The notes: generated by a model not told the origin, from the letters alone. 64,000 bases of DNA from Jejubacter sp036620675 (GCA_036620675.1 JAZHEE010000007.1); one strand, 5' to 3'. Shown: positions 1-9,252, counted from the stretch's first letter. Translations and numbers: made by a program.

Positions 1-3000
1 GGGTTTCCACCGTACCGCGCCGGGTGGTGACCGTTTTCGCAATGCGCCTGCCCAGGGCGTCGTAGCGATAGCTGGCGCTGAATTTTCCTTCCGGGCCGGT
101 GCCGCTGGCTGAAATCAGCCGGTTATCGGCATCGTAGCGATACTGCTGCTGATGCAGGCCGTGGCGGCGCTGAATCAGATTGCCGCGCGCGTCATAGCGG
201 AAGAACAGATTTTGCCACTGGCCAAGTCGGTTATTAACTACCGGCTGCGGCGGCGTCATGGCGTCGCGCTCCAGCAGGTTATCGGCGTCGTCATAGCTAA
301 ATTTCAGCGCCGTCAGCCCCTGACGCGGCTCGTTATGTTTCAGCAGCCGCCCTTCGGCATCGTACCCGAAATGGAGTTCGCCGCGTAGCGTATCGCTGAC
401 GCTTGCCAGCTCGCCGCGCCCGCTGTAGCGGTACAGGCGTTCCAGCAGTTGCTGTTCCGGAAGCCTGACCTCGCCGGTTAGCTGACTACGCTGGCTTACC
501 CTGCGCCCCAGCGCATCGTAGCCGCGGGTCAGCATACGGGCGCCCTGGCTGCGGCTCACTTCACGGTGCAGGCGGTCGCGGGTGAATTCACTGACCAGCC
601 GCTGGCCGAATTTCACCGCGCTGACGTGGCCGGAGCCGTAGCGCAGCCAGCTTAGCTGCTGACCTTCCGGCAGGGTCAGGGCGCTGAGGTTGCCGAGCAC
701 GTCATAGTCGTAGTTCAACGCCCCGCCGGCGCCCCGCTCTTCACACAGATTGCCGGCCTGGTCGTAGCGCAGCGTGACGCTATCAAACTCAATGCCCAGC
801 GCCGCGCCGGCGTCGGTGGGGCGGCACTCCACGCCGATCGGGCGACCGCGCAAATCGCGGGTATAGTGGAAGCCGGCATGATCGTGGGCGCGCCAGATAA
901 GCTGGCCCGCGGCGTCGTGGCGATAGAGATGTACTTCGACCGGCTGTTCGCCGTCGGCATCCGGCTGGCCGCCATGGCGCACCATGCTGAGCCAGCCCGC
1001 TTCGTCGTAGCTGAACTGGCGCGACGTCTGGTCAGGGCGAATTTCACGCTGGGGCCGTCCCAGTGGATCGTACTCAAAGCGGTAGTCGGCGCCGTTGCCA
1101 TTTTCCAGGCGAATCAGGTTGCCGCGCGGATCGTAATGCCAGCGGCGAGTGCGGTTCAGGCGATCGGTAATGCTGACCGGCTGCCCCAGCTGGTTCCAGC
1201 GCAGCCGCACTTCGCTCTCCAGCGCGTCACGCCAGCGTTCGATCTGGCCGCGGGCGTTCCAGCGCAGGGTTTCGCGGCTGCCGTCCGGCAGCTCAATAGC
1301 GACCAGTTGCCCGGCATCGTTCCATTCACGACGGGTGGTGTTGCCTTCGGCATCGGTAGAGGCCAGAAGCTGCCCAAAACGGTCATATTCGAAAGTGGTC
1401 CGGCTACCGGAACAGTCGGTGCGTTGGGTAATCAACCCCTGACGATTCCAGCGAAGCTGCACTTCACCACCGCGTGGATCGGTGATGCGCTCAGGCAGGC
1501 CGGTCTCATTATTCGGGTAGTGATAGCGGGTTACCGCGCCTGAGGCATCGGTTTCGCTGACCAGCCGCAGCTTTTCATCCCACTGCGCGCTTTCGATGGC
1601 GCCGTCCGGCCAGATAACCCGCACCGTCCGGTCGCTCTGGCGATGCCACTGATATGTGGTGGTACGCTCCAGTTCATCGGTTTCGCTGAGCATGCGACCG
1701 TAGTCGTCCCACTGGCTTTTACGCATCGCGCCGCCGGGCAGCAGTACCGCGTTCAGCTCCCCCTGCTCGTACAGCAGGTGAGTCTGGCGCCCGTCAAAAT
1801 CGGTATAACAGGCGATATTATCGTCATCGTCCACCAGCCAGGCCGCGCGCGCGCCATCTTCACGCTCCACGCTGCGCACCCCGGTTTCAAAGTTGTAGCT
1901 AAAGTTCAGACGCTCGCCAGCGCTGTTGCTGTAGACCACCACCCGGGGCAGGTCATCGATCTCCTGCCACTGGTAGTCACTGCGCAGGCCGTTGGCGTCT
2001 TCGTGGCTGACCATCAGCCCGTCGGCCCAGCGAAAGCGCCGGCGCAGGCTACCGCCGCGGCCCGTTACCGTGATGAGTTGCCCTTCACCGTCATAATCAT
2101 AGCCTGCCAGACAAATTTCATCGTCCAGCCAGGCCCCGGCCAGGCGGCCATCGCGATAGCGACAAATCACCCGCTGTCCGGCGCTGTCGGTCAGGGCATG
2201 GAGTCGCCCGTCGTCGCGCCATTCAAAATCGACTCGATTACCGCAGGGATCGGCGATATGGCTCAGCAGCGCACGTCCATCGGCCGGGAGCGCCGCATAG
2301 TGCCAGACTTCACCGCTGATGTCATATACTGACCAGTGGCCGTCCCGGTGGTGCTCCAGCCAGCGTTTTTCCGGCTGGCACCAGGTCCGGTACCCCTTTT
2401 CCAGCATCGGAAACGAAATATAATCGCCCTCTGGCGAACGCCAGACCAGCCCCTCTTCATGGCGTTCCAGCGACGTTTCCCAGAACAGGTTCCAGCCGCG
2501 GCCCAGTACGCTGTCGCCGGGGTTACCGCTGCGCCAGTAGCGCTGCCAGCGTACCGGCAGCGCGGAAGGCAGCACGAAATCGAGCTCATCGTCATCGCTC
2601 AGAAATTTTTGCCCGGCGATAATCTCGACCGGGCGCGCGACAATCCCCACCGCCGTAGCGCCAATCAGCAGCGAGTTGCCGCGACAGGCGATGCGCGACA
2701 GCTTGCCGATGCCGGGAATCTTCCGCATCAACTGCGCCAGTTTGCCGGCTTTGGTTACCCCACCGCCAAAACCGATCAGGCCAGAGAAAAACAGCGTCAA
2801 ATCGGAGGCTTTATACAGCCAGTCCGGCACTTCTGAGGTTATCGGCAGCGTGGTGACCGCTTCTCCGCCGATAATCACATCCGCAGAGCCTTCCATCACC
2901 TGAGCGTCGCAGTTGGTTTTATCCCCTTTACGGGAAGCGGGCATATCGTTGATGGTCACCTTCGACGAGCCCTGAGCCATCTGCATGCCTGGGCCGTCCT

Positions 3001-3355
3001 CCTTACAGGCCACCTGACTGACGGTGGCGATAGCGGCGGGCCTGTCATTAATAAAGACATCGCGGGCGCCGGTGACCACGGGCCCTGCGGGGCTGAGACT
3101 ATCCGCGCCGGCCTGAGCCAGGCCATCGCGGGCGGCTGTCGCCAGTTTGTCGGTCGCCCAACCGGTTGCTACGGCGGCCCCCACCAGCAACACGCCCACG
3201 CCAAGACATGAAGCGCCTATCCCGGCGACCAGCAGCGCCCCGGAAGCAATCGCGCCCGCCGCGGCGATCAAGCCGCCAACGATAGTGCCGCCAATCATAC
3301 CGGCCAGGGCATGGGAGTGTCCGATTTGATCGCCGACGCGCGCCGCTTCAAACAT
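1..3355 (-). CDS. Rhs-family type VI secretion effector with N-terminal PAAR domain (3' end outside window)
   Basis: The frame is open from an ATG at 3355 to the window edge (about 1118 codons), so the variable C-terminal toxin is not visible. The N-terminus has a prePAAR-like motif (AARVGDQIGHSH, residues 4-15). Two Gly/Ala-rich hydrophobic segments follow at about 19-65, then a PAAR region at about 85-170 with ND-P turns (FINDRPAAI, TINDMPASRKGD). From about residue 230 the protein is made of YD/Rhs repeats, such as YRYDADNRL and FEYDRFGQL. Known biology: such proteins cap the T6SS spike and deliver a C-terminal toxin, and TM-containing prePAAR effectors need an Eag chaperone. That gene lies 11 bp upstream. 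Inference: an antibacterial or anti-host effector of unknown toxin type. Confidence 0.93.
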   Translation of the reverse strand, partial: MFEAARVGDQIGHSHALAGMIGGTIVGGLIAAAGAIASGALLVAGIGASCLGVGVLLVGAAVATGWATDKLATAARDGLAQAGADSLSPAGPVVTGARDVFINDRPAAIATVSQVACKEDGPGMQMAQGSSKVTINDMPASRKGDKTNCDAQVMEGSADVIIGGEAVTTLPITSEVPDWLYKASDLTLFFSGLIGFGGGVTKAGKLAQLMRKIPGIGKLSRIACRGNSLLIGATAVGIVARPVEIIAGQKFLSDDDELDFVLPSALPVRWQRYWRSGNPGDSVLGRGWNLFWETSLERHEEGLVWRSPEGDYISFPMLEKGYRTWCQPEKRWLEHHRDGHWSVYDISGEVWHYAALPADGRALLSHIADPCGNRVDFEWRDDGRLHALTDSAGQRVICRYRDGRLAGAWLDDEICLAGYDYDGEGQLITVTGRGGSLRRRFRWADGLMVSHEDANGLRSDYQWQEIDDLPRVVVYSNSAGERLNFSYNFETGVRSVEREDGARAAWLVDDDDNIACYTDFDGRQTHLLYEQGELNAVLLPGGAMRKSQWDDYGRMLSETDELERTTTYQWHRQSDRTVRVIWPDGAIESAQWDEKLRLVSETDASGAVTRYHYPNNETGLPERITDPRGGEVQLRWNRQGLITQRTDCSGSRTTFEYDRFGQLLASTDAEGNTTRREWNDAGQLVAIELPDGSRETLRWNARGQIERWRDALESEVRLRWNQLGQPVSITDRLNRTRRWHYDPRGNLIRLENGNGADYRFEYDPLGRPQREIRPDQTSRQFSYDEAGWLSMVRHGGQPDADGEQPVEVHLYRHDAAGQLIWRAHDHAGFHYTRDLRGRPIGVECRPTDAGAALGIEFDSVTLRYDQAGNLCEERGAGGALNYDYDVLGNLSALTLPEGQQLSWLRYGSGHVSAVKFGQRLVSEFTRDRLHREVSRSQGARMLTRGYDALGRRVSQRSQLTGEVRLPEQQLLERLYRYSGRGELASVSDTLRGELHFGYDAEGRLLKHNEPRQGLTALKFSYDDADNLLERDAMTPPQPVVNNRLGQWQNLFFRYDARGNLIQRRHGLHQQQYRYDADNRLISASGTGPEGKFSASYRYDALGRRIAKTVTTRRGTVET

Positions 3356-3366
3356 TCAGGGGATCC

Positions 3367-3810
3367 TTACTTCTGTGGGTGAGAGTGGAAGCTGGCGAGC
3401 AACTCGCCAAAGGCTTTTTCATCCCGGGCGGTCAGCTCGGCATTTTTCGATGAGGTAAAGACCAGCACTTTGTCAGGCGCAGTCAGAAATACCGCCTGAC
3501 GCTGCCAGATTCGCTCGGCGCCGCGCAGATAGCTGGCGTGCAGGCATTCGCCTTCCAGTGCTTCGCTGCCCAGCGTCGCCGGTTCGCGCGCCAGGGTTTT
3601 CCAGCCTTTCAGATGCGAGGTCATCAGCGCAAGCTGACGATCGATATAGGCGGCCAGGGTTTCGCCGGATTCCGGCGTATCGCGAGAAATATTGAAAGCG
3701 GCATCGCCCGCCGCCGACGGCGGAAAGATATTCACCGTGCGATCCTGATAGCCTTCAGGAAGCGCCACGCTCCCTTCGCTGAACAGGCAGCGTGCTGTTT
3801 CTGAAGTCAT
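3367..3810 (-). CDS. EagR-type (DUF1795/DcrB-like) chaperone for the Rhs effector
   Basis: A 147-residue acidic protein without signal peptide, starting MTSETARCLFSEG. The frame stays open about 70 codons further upstream, but that part is low-complexity and has no ribosome site, so I prefer the ATG at 3810. The body (PEGYQDRTVNIF near the start, FTSSKNAELTARDEKAF near the end) resembles DUF1795 proteins. Members of this family (EagR/EagT6) bind the N-terminal transmembrane helices of Rhs or PAAR effectors before T6SS loading. Position directly upstream of the Rhs gene on the same strand supports that role. Family assignment is by recall of the fold pattern; the chaperone role is inferred from context. 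Confidence 0.75.
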   Translation of the reverse strand: MTSETARCLFSEGSVALPEGYQDRTVNIFPPSAAGDAAFNISRDTPESGETLAAYIDRQLALMTSHLKGWKTLAREPATLGSEALEGECLHASYLRGAERIWQRQAVFLTAPDKVLVFTSSKNAELTARDEKAFGELLASFHSHPQK

Positions 3811-4053
3811 AAGGTATGGCTGTCCCTGTTGGTTATTAACAAGAGTATCAGATTGCCACAAATTATTAACATTTGCCACTGCGGGCTGGGGCGGGCGGGA
3901 AAAACGGAAGAGAAAAAACAAAGAATACGCCACGCGGCGAGCGCATGGATACGCCAGCGTCGCAAGTGTTCCAATGAGCCGGGAAGTAAGAATCGCCAGG
4001 ACGCACAACCCCGTCGCCACGACCGGTGCTGGTACACCGGTACGTGACGCAGG

Positions 4054-4078
4054 AAAAAGGCCGCAAAGCGGCCTTTTT
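4054..4078 (-). terminator. Intrinsic terminator after ihfA
   Basis: GGCCGC (4059-4064), a 3-nt AAA loop and GCGGCC (4068-4073) form a perfect hairpin with A and T runs on either side. It lies just beyond the ihfA stop. It closes the thrS-ihfA operon and could also work from the other side. Confidence 0.85.
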
Positions 4079-4091
4079 AGTCAGGACTGAG

Positions 4092-4391
4092 TTAGTCGTT
4101 TTTCGGCGTTGCGTTCTCGACGCGACTCTTAAGCTTCTGGCCGGGACGGAAGGTCACCACACGGCGCGCCGTAATGGGGATATCTTCGCCCGTTTTCGGG
4201 TTACGCCCGGGACGTTGGTTCTTGTCGCGCAAGTCAAAATTACCAAAGCCAGAGAGCTTCACCTGCTCACCATTCTCCAGTGCGCGACGGATCTCTTCGA
4301 AAAACAGCTCCACCAGCTCTTTGGCATCCCGCTTGCTAAGCCCAAGCTTATCAAACAGATACTCTGACATTTCAGCTTTTGTAAGCGCCAT
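4092..4391 (-). CDS. ihfA: Integration host factor subunit alpha
   Basis: A 99-residue DNABII family protein, the usual length, starting MALTKAEMSEYLFDKLGLSK. It pairs with IhfB and bends DNA sharply at specific sites in recombination, replication and sigma-54 transcription. The beta-arm region contains GRNPKTGEDIPI with the conserved intercalating proline (RNPKTG), and the helical N-terminus has the KRDAKELVELFF pattern. It begins 4 bp after pheT, as in E. coli. In E. coli btuC follows; here the Rhs module does. Confidence 0.98.
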   Translation of the reverse strand: MALTKAEMSEYLFDKLGLSKRDAKELVELFFEEIRRALENGEQVKLSGFGNFDLRDKNQRPGRNPKTGEDIPITARRVVTFRPGQKLKSRVENATPKND

Positions 4392-4395
4392 AGGT

Positions 4396-6783
4396 TCAAT
4401 CCCTCAATGATGCCTGGAATCGCTCTTTTAATGCCGCTACGCATTTACCAACGGTCGCGGCAATCTCCTCTTCCTCGAGTGTACGGGTGGTATCCTGAAG
4501 GATCAGGCTAATGGCCAGGCTCTTATAACCTTCGGCTACGCCCTTACCGCGGTACACGTCAAATAAGTTTACGCCAACTACCTGATTTGCGCCAACTTTC
4601 TTACACTCATTGAGAACATCTGCTGCAGGAACGCGCTCAGACACCACAATTGCGATGTCGCGACGGTTCGCCGGGAAGCGCGAAACCTCCTGCGCCAGCG
4701 GTACGCGACGGTTCGCGACCCGCTCCTGAAGCAGCTCGAACACCAGCGTGCGGCCGTTCAGATCCAGCTTGCGCTCCAGCTCCGGATGGACAACACCAAT
4801 GAAACCAATGCGTTCGCCCTTTAAATAAATGGCAGCACTTTGGCCAGGATGCAAGGCCGGATTGGCTTCTGCGCGGAATTCGATTTCGGACAATTCTCCG
4901 GTAAGTTCCAGAACCGACTCCAGATCGCCTTTTAAATCGTAGAAATCAACGCTGCCTTTTGCCAGATCCCAGTGCTCTTCATAGCGGTTACCGCAGATAA
5001 CGCCAGCCAGCATAAGATCCTGACGAATGCCCAGGTCCGCCTGAGTATCAGGCACAAAGCGCAGGCCGCTTTCAAACAGACGCACCCGGCTCTGCTGACG
5101 GTTCTGGTTATATACCACCGCCCCCAGCAGCCCGGTCCACAGCGACAGACGCATTACCGACATTTCGCTGGAGATCGGGCTTGGCAGTACCAGCGCCTCT
5201 TCGCCAGGATGCAGTAGCTGCTGAATTTTCGGGTCAACGAAACTGTAGGTAATGACTTCCTGGTAGCCTTTATCCACCAGCATCCCTTTCATACGCTTCA
5301 GGGAAAGGTCGGTTTCGCGATGGTCGCCCATCACCAGCGAGGCACGCACCGGCAGGTCAGGAATGTTGTTGTAGCCGTAGATACGGGCCACCTCTTCCAC
5401 CAGATCCTCTTCAATTTCCATATCGAAACGCCAGGAGGGCGCCACCGCATGCCATTCCCCCTCGCCTTCCGACACCTCACAGCCAAGACGTCGCAGGATG
5501 TCGCTAACCTGGGCATCCGGAATCGGGTGGCCGATCAGACGATCCAGCTTGCTGCGGCGCAGGCGGATAGTCGCCGGCTTCGGCAGATGTGCTTCGCTCG
5601 TCACATCGATAATCGGGCCCGCTTCGCCGCCGCAGATGTCAGTCAGCAGACGAGTGGCGCGCTCCATCGCCTTGTACTGCAACTGGTAATCCACGCCACG
5701 CTCATAGCGGTGCGAGGCATCGGTATGCAGGCCGTGACGGCGGGCGCGGCCGGTGATCGCCAGCGGATTGAAGAAGGCGCACTCCAGCAGCACGTTACGG
5801 GTTTCGCTATTCACGCCGGAATGTTCACCGCCGAAGATACCGCCCATAGCCAGCGCCTGCTGGTGGTCGGCGATAACCAGGGTATCGGCGTCGAGCCGGG
5901 CTTCGTTGCCGTCCAGCAGCGTCAGTTTCTCGCCCTCTTTCGCCATACGCACCACGATGCCGCCTTCGATCCTGTCTTTATCGAACGCGTGCATCGGCTG
6001 GCCCAGTTCGAGCAGCACATAGTTGGTGACATCGACGACTGCATCAATGGAACGAATGCCGCAGCGACGTAGCTTCTCTTTCATCCACATCGGGGTCGGC
6101 GCGCTCACGTCGATCCCCTTAACCACCCGGCCCAGATAACGTGGGCAGGCCTCGGCGGCGTCCACCTGAATCGGCAGAGTGTCCTCAATGGTGGCTGCGA
6201 CGGGCGCGATTTCCGGCGCAACCAACGGCTGCTGGTTGAGCACCGCCACATCGCGCGCCACGCCGATAATCCCCAGGCAGTCAGCGCGATTCGGGGTTAC
6301 GCTGATTTCGATAGTGGCATCGTTCAGCTTCAGATAGTCGCGAATATCGACGCCGATGGGAGCATCGGCCGGCAGTTCGATAATGCCGCTGTGATCGTCG
6401 GAAATGCCCAGCTCAGAGAAGGAGCAGAGCATCCCTTCAGAAGGTTCGCCGCGCAGTTTGGCCGCTTTGATTTTAAAGTTGCCCGGCAGCACCGCGCCAA
6501 CGGTAGCCACCGCCACCTTCAGGCCTTTACGGCAGTTAGGAGCCCCGCAGACGATATCCAGCAGGCGATCGCCCCCGACGTTGACTTTCGTAACGCGCAG
6601 TTTGTCGGCGTTAGGATGCTGTGCGCATTCCATCACTTCCCCGACCACCACGCCGGTGAATTCGCCCGCCACCGGCTCTACGCCGTCGACTTCCAGACCA
6701 GCCATGGTGATCTGCTCGGCCAGTTGATCGCGGTCCAGGGCCGGGTTGACCCACTCGCGTAACCAGAGTTCACTGAATTTCAT
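4396..6783 (-). CDS. pheT: Phenylalanine-tRNA ligase beta subunit
   Basis: 795 residues, matching the E. coli subunit. It forms the (alpha-beta)2 enzyme that charges tRNA-Phe and carries the editing site. Visible parts in order: an N-terminal OB-fold tRNA-binding domain (about 39-148, VVVGEVMECAQHPNADKLRV), the B3/B4 editing core (about 210-390), the B5 domain (about 400-475) and a C-terminal anticodon-binding FDX-ACB domain (about 700-794, FPANRRDIAIVV). pheS ends 14 bp upstream, so the two are co-transcribed under pheM attenuation. Confidence 0.98.
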   Translation of the reverse strand: MKFSELWLREWVNPALDRDQLAEQITMAGLEVDGVEPVAGEFTGVVVGEVMECAQHPNADKLRVTKVNVGGDRLLDIVCGAPNCRKGLKVAVATVGAVLPGNFKIKAAKLRGEPSEGMLCSFSELGISDDHSGIIELPADAPIGVDIRDYLKLNDATIEISVTPNRADCLGIIGVARDVAVLNQQPLVAPEIAPVAATIEDTLPIQVDAAEACPRYLGRVVKGIDVSAPTPMWMKEKLRRCGIRSIDAVVDVTNYVLLELGQPMHAFDKDRIEGGIVVRMAKEGEKLTLLDGNEARLDADTLVIADHQQALAMGGIFGGEHSGVNSETRNVLLECAFFNPLAITGRARRHGLHTDASHRYERGVDYQLQYKAMERATRLLTDICGGEAGPIIDVTSEAHLPKPATIRLRRSKLDRLIGHPIPDAQVSDILRRLGCEVSEGEGEWHAVAPSWRFDMEIEEDLVEEVARIYGYNNIPDLPVRASLVMGDHRETDLSLKRMKGMLVDKGYQEVITYSFVDPKIQQLLHPGEEALVLPSPISSEMSVMRLSLWTGLLGAVVYNQNRQQSRVRLFESGLRFVPDTQADLGIRQDLMLAGVICGNRYEEHWDLAKGSVDFYDLKGDLESVLELTGELSEIEFRAEANPALHPGQSAAIYLKGERIGFIGVVHPELERKLDLNGRTLVFELLQERVANRRVPLAQEVSRFPANRRDIAIVVSERVPAADVLNECKKVGANQVVGVNLFDVYRGKGVAEGYKSLAISLILQDTTRTLEEEEIAATVGKCVAALKERFQASLRD

Positions 6784-6797
6784 TAGCCAGTCCCGCC

Positions 6798-7781
6798 TTA
6801 TTTAAACTGTTTGAGGAAACGTAAGTCATTTTCGAAGAAGGCGCGCAGATCGGTGACGCCGTAGCGCAGCATGGTCAGACGCTCCATTCCCATACCGAAG
6901 GCGAAGCCGGAATAGACTTCAGGATCGATACCCACGTTACGCAGTACGTTAGGATGCACCATGCCGCAGCCCAATACTTCCAGCCATTTGCCGTTTTTAC
7001 CCATTACATCCACTTCTGCGGAAGGCTCGGTAAAGGGGAAGTAGGAAGGGCGGAAACGCACCTGCAGATCCTCTTCAAAGAAGTTGCGCAGGAAGTCGTG
7101 CAGCGTGCCCTTCAGGTTAGTGAAGTTGATGTCCTTATCGACGATAAGCCCTTCCATCTGATGGAACATCGGGGTGTGGGTCTGGTCGTAGTCGTTACGA
7201 TAGACGCGGCCCGGCGCGATAATGCGGATCGGCGGCTGCTGTTGCTTCATGGTGCGGATCTGCACTCCAGAAGTCTGGGTACGCAGCAGACGGGTGGCGT
7301 CGAACCAGAAAGTATCATGGTCGGCGCGCGCCGGGTGGTGCCCCGGAATATTCAGGGCATCGAAGTTGTGGTAGTCATCTTCAATTTCCGGGCCGGTAGC
7401 CACGGTAAAGCCCAGCTCACCAAAAAAGTTTTCAATCCGGTCGATGGTGCGGGTCACCGGGTGCAGACCGCCGTTTTCAATGCGCCGCCCCGGCAGAGAG
7501 ACATCAATAGTTTCCGCCGCCAGCCGGGCATTCAATACCGCGCGCTCGAGAGTCTCTTTACGAGCGTTCAGCGCCTGCTGCACCTGTTCTTTGGCCTGGT
7601 TAATCACCGCACCGGCGGCCGGGCGCTCAGCAGGCGGCAGGTCACGCAGGGTGGTCATCTGAAGGGTCAACTGCCCTTTCTTCCCCAGGTATTCAACGCG
7701 GACGTTATCTAACGCCGCGATGTCCTGGGCCTCGTTTATGGCCGCCTTCGCATTGGCAACCAGCTCTGCGAGATGTGACAT
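6798..7781 (-). CDS. pheS: Phenylalanine-tRNA ligase alpha subunit
   Basis: 327 residues from MSHLAELVANAKAAINEAQD. The ATG at 7781 has an AGGAAG ribosome site 5-10 bases upstream; an in-frame extension to 7853 overlaps the attenuator region and is rejected. This is the class II catalytic subunit: an N-terminal coiled coil, motif 2 around GRVYRNDYDQTHTPMFHQ and motif 3 in GFAFGMGMERLTML. It sits directly behind the pheM attenuator, so expression should respond to charged tRNA-Phe. Confidence 0.98.
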   Translation of the reverse strand: MSHLAELVANAKAAINEAQDIAALDNVRVEYLGKKGQLTLQMTTLRDLPPAERPAAGAVINQAKEQVQQALNARKETLERAVLNARLAAETIDVSLPGRRIENGGLHPVTRTIDRIENFFGELGFTVATGPEIEDDYHNFDALNIPGHHPARADHDTFWFDATRLLRTQTSGVQIRTMKQQQPPIRIIAPGRVYRNDYDQTHTPMFHQMEGLIVDKDINFTNLKGTLHDFLRNFFEEDLQVRFRPSYFPFTEPSAEVDVMGKNGKWLEVLGCGMVHPNVLRNVGIDPEVYSGFAFGMGMERLTMLRYGVTDLRAFFENDLRFLKQFK

Positions 7782-7851
7782 GATCTTCCTCGTCATAATG
7801 GCGCGAACGCCTGAGTAGTGAATGTTGTCGCGCAAAACGCCAGGGGATAAC

Positions 7852-7874
7852 AAAAAAGCCTCCTTGAAGGAGGC
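7852..7874 (-). terminator. pheST attenuator terminator
   Basis: GCCTCCTT and AAGGAGGC (7858-7874 on the + strand) form a perfect stem, followed in the minus direction by six T (7857-7852). It lies between the Phe-rich leader peptide and pheS, the position of the E. coli pheM attenuator. Confidence 0.9.
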
Positions 7875-7924
7875 TTCTGGCGTCTGTTTTTCGTTTCTTT
7901 TCTACGCGGCAGGCCCCTTGATTA

Positions 7925-7969
7925 TCAGGAGATAAAGCGAAAAAAGAAGCGAAAACCAGCGATGGACAT
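7925..7969 (-). CDS. pheM: pheST operon leader peptide
   Basis: A 14-codon frame reads MSIAGFRFFFRFIS, with five Phe codons (UUU/UUC), four of them among residues 6-10. E. coli PheM is also 14 residues with an FRFFF core. AAGGG lies about 9 bases upstream of the ATG. Ribosome stalling at the Phe codons when charged tRNA-Phe is scarce should prevent the downstream terminator hairpin and raise pheST expression. The peptide itself needs no function. Confidence 0.93.
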   Translation of the reverse strand: MSIAGFRFFFRFIS

Positions 7970-8014
7970 GTTTTTTATACCCTTACGGTAAGAAAAATTT
8001 AGGAAAACCCGCCT

Positions 8015-8043
8015 ATTGAAAATCTAAACGGGCCTGATGTCAA
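8015..8043 (-). promoter_or_regulatory. Probable pheM-pheST promoter
   Basis: On the minus strand a perfect TTGACA (8043-8038) is followed 17 bases later by TTCAAT (8020-8015), about 45 bases before the pheM start. With the accessory insert cutting pheM off from rplT, this promoter probably carries most pheST transcription. Confidence 0.65.
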
Positions 8044-8508
8044 CCGGTTAACCAGGAAATCACCTTCAGATAGCGCAATCCTCCGGACGCTTTTCCTAAT
8101 TTAACACAAATCCCCTGACCGAGTTTACATGGCGTCACATGATGTTATTTTAGCCAGTTCCCATGATAACCATAAGGACAATTAACTTTAATGGCAGATG
8201 TTACCATTAACTTTGCCCCCTATGCGCAAAGAAGCGCTATCTCTTCGCATGCGATGAACGCTCAAAAAAAGATCGGTACTGCAACCGGGGCCAGCGGAAC
8301 GGCCCGCAGCGTTGAGACTCAGGCAGGGATGATGTACCGGAATGAGCGCTACGTCGCCATACAACGTAAGCCTCTCTACCGCGCCCCCGTCCCTGCCACT
8401 CCAGACTCCGCAATAACGCCATTTTATTCACGCGGCCCGGGCGTGCCCCAAAGTCGCCCATATTCTGTCGCCACCGGGAACTTCCACTTATTATTGAGAG
8501 ATTATTTT
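8044..8508. other. Intergenic stretch ahead of the secreted-protein gene
   Basis: About 465 bases with no recognised gene. The frame of the downstream secreted protein is open back to an ATG at 8191 (starting MADVTINFAPYAQ), but that ATG has no well-spaced ribosome site and the extension would bury the signal peptide. The stretch probably holds the promoter of the 8509 gene. Confidence 0.4.
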
Positions 8509-9024
8509 ATGAAAAGACTATTTTCACTGCTGCCAGCCGCCATCCTGTTCAGTGCCCCGACAATAGCAAACGAATGTACAATGAATATACCGCAGGTCGA
8601 TACCCAGAAATTAACCCATGCACCCGACGTCACCGCATTTACTTTGCGTAATGCCTCGGATGCGACCGTACTGATGAAGGATGGCAGGGTACTGTATATC
8701 CACTACAGCGGCTGCAGCAGCGCGGGAATGCAGGGTGTGCTATGGCTGCCTCGCTCACTCTGGGCAAAGCAACAGCTACCTGATTTTTCCGACAGTGACT
8801 TCTGGCGCCAGCAAGCGATCGCCATCGCGGATTACCTGTTTGATAATGACACCAATAAGCATTTTCGCCACCAGCTTGCCACCGCGGCCCATTATAAACA
8901 GGACAAAGAAAAGAGCGGCTTCAGCTTCGAGTTTACGCAGCAAGAATCCGAGAGTACCTTCGTCTCGGCACAGAAACTGCCTGCCGGGGTGATGATAAGC
9001 GTGGAGTATATATTCAGAGGCTAA
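8509..9024 (+). CDS. Secreted protein of unknown function in the rplT-pheM insert
   Basis: 171 residues from the ATG at 8509, with GAGAG 9 bases upstream. The first ~20 residues (MKRLFSLLPAAILFSAPTIA) are a classical signal peptide, so the product should be periplasmic or exported. The mature part begins NECTMN, holds two cysteines (in NECTMN and YSGCSSAG) that could form a disulphide, and is otherwise polar (SDSDFWRQQAIAIADYLFD, KSGFSFEFTQQESEST). I recognise no family. It is opposite in strand to the surrounding translation operon and lies where E. coli has only the pheM promoter, so it is probably acquired. Confidence 0.7.
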   Translation: MKRLFSLLPAAILFSAPTIANECTMNIPQVDTQKLTHAPDVTAFTLRNASDATVLMKDGRVLYIHYSGCSSAGMQGVLWLPRSLWAKQQLPDFSDSDFWRQQAIAIADYLFDNDTNKHFRHQLATAAHYKQDKEKSGFSFEFTQQESESTFVSAQKLPAGVMISVEYIFRG

Positions 9025-9189
9025 GTCAGTATTATCGAATCGGGATCCCAATAATCGCTCAGTAAACCAGAATCACTGTTAAGAACCGCTGCTTCAATAA
9101 TAATCACAGCACTTTCCTGGTGATATTCGATTAAATACTGGCTGATAAAGATGAAAGCCCATCCCGGAAGAATCTAAAATATGACGAAC

Positions 9190-9252
9190 GAACAGGCATA
9201 GCATTAATCTCATTGGATTGATTGCTCACCTCCCAATACGCTATGCCTGTTC
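9190..9252. repeat. Inverted repeat with 13-bp perfect arms
   Basis: GAACAGGCATAGC (9190-9202) is repeated inverted as GCTATGCCTGTTC (9240-9252). A second complementary pair lies inside, ATTGG (9212-9216) and CCAAT (9233-9237). The whole could fold into a long hairpin. It lies downstream of the 52-residue peptide gene. It could be a terminator (no good U-tract), a mobile-element end pair or a protein site. Confidence 0.6.

Noticed and set aside
8191..8508. N-terminal extension of the secreted protein from an ATG at 8191
   Set aside because: Would place 106 residues before a perfect signal peptide; the later ATG has the better ribosome site.
9060..9230. Short minus-strand frames next to the inverted repeat (for example from 9205)
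   Set aside because: Starts fall within the repeat, ribosome-site spacing is wrong, and no homologue is recognised.
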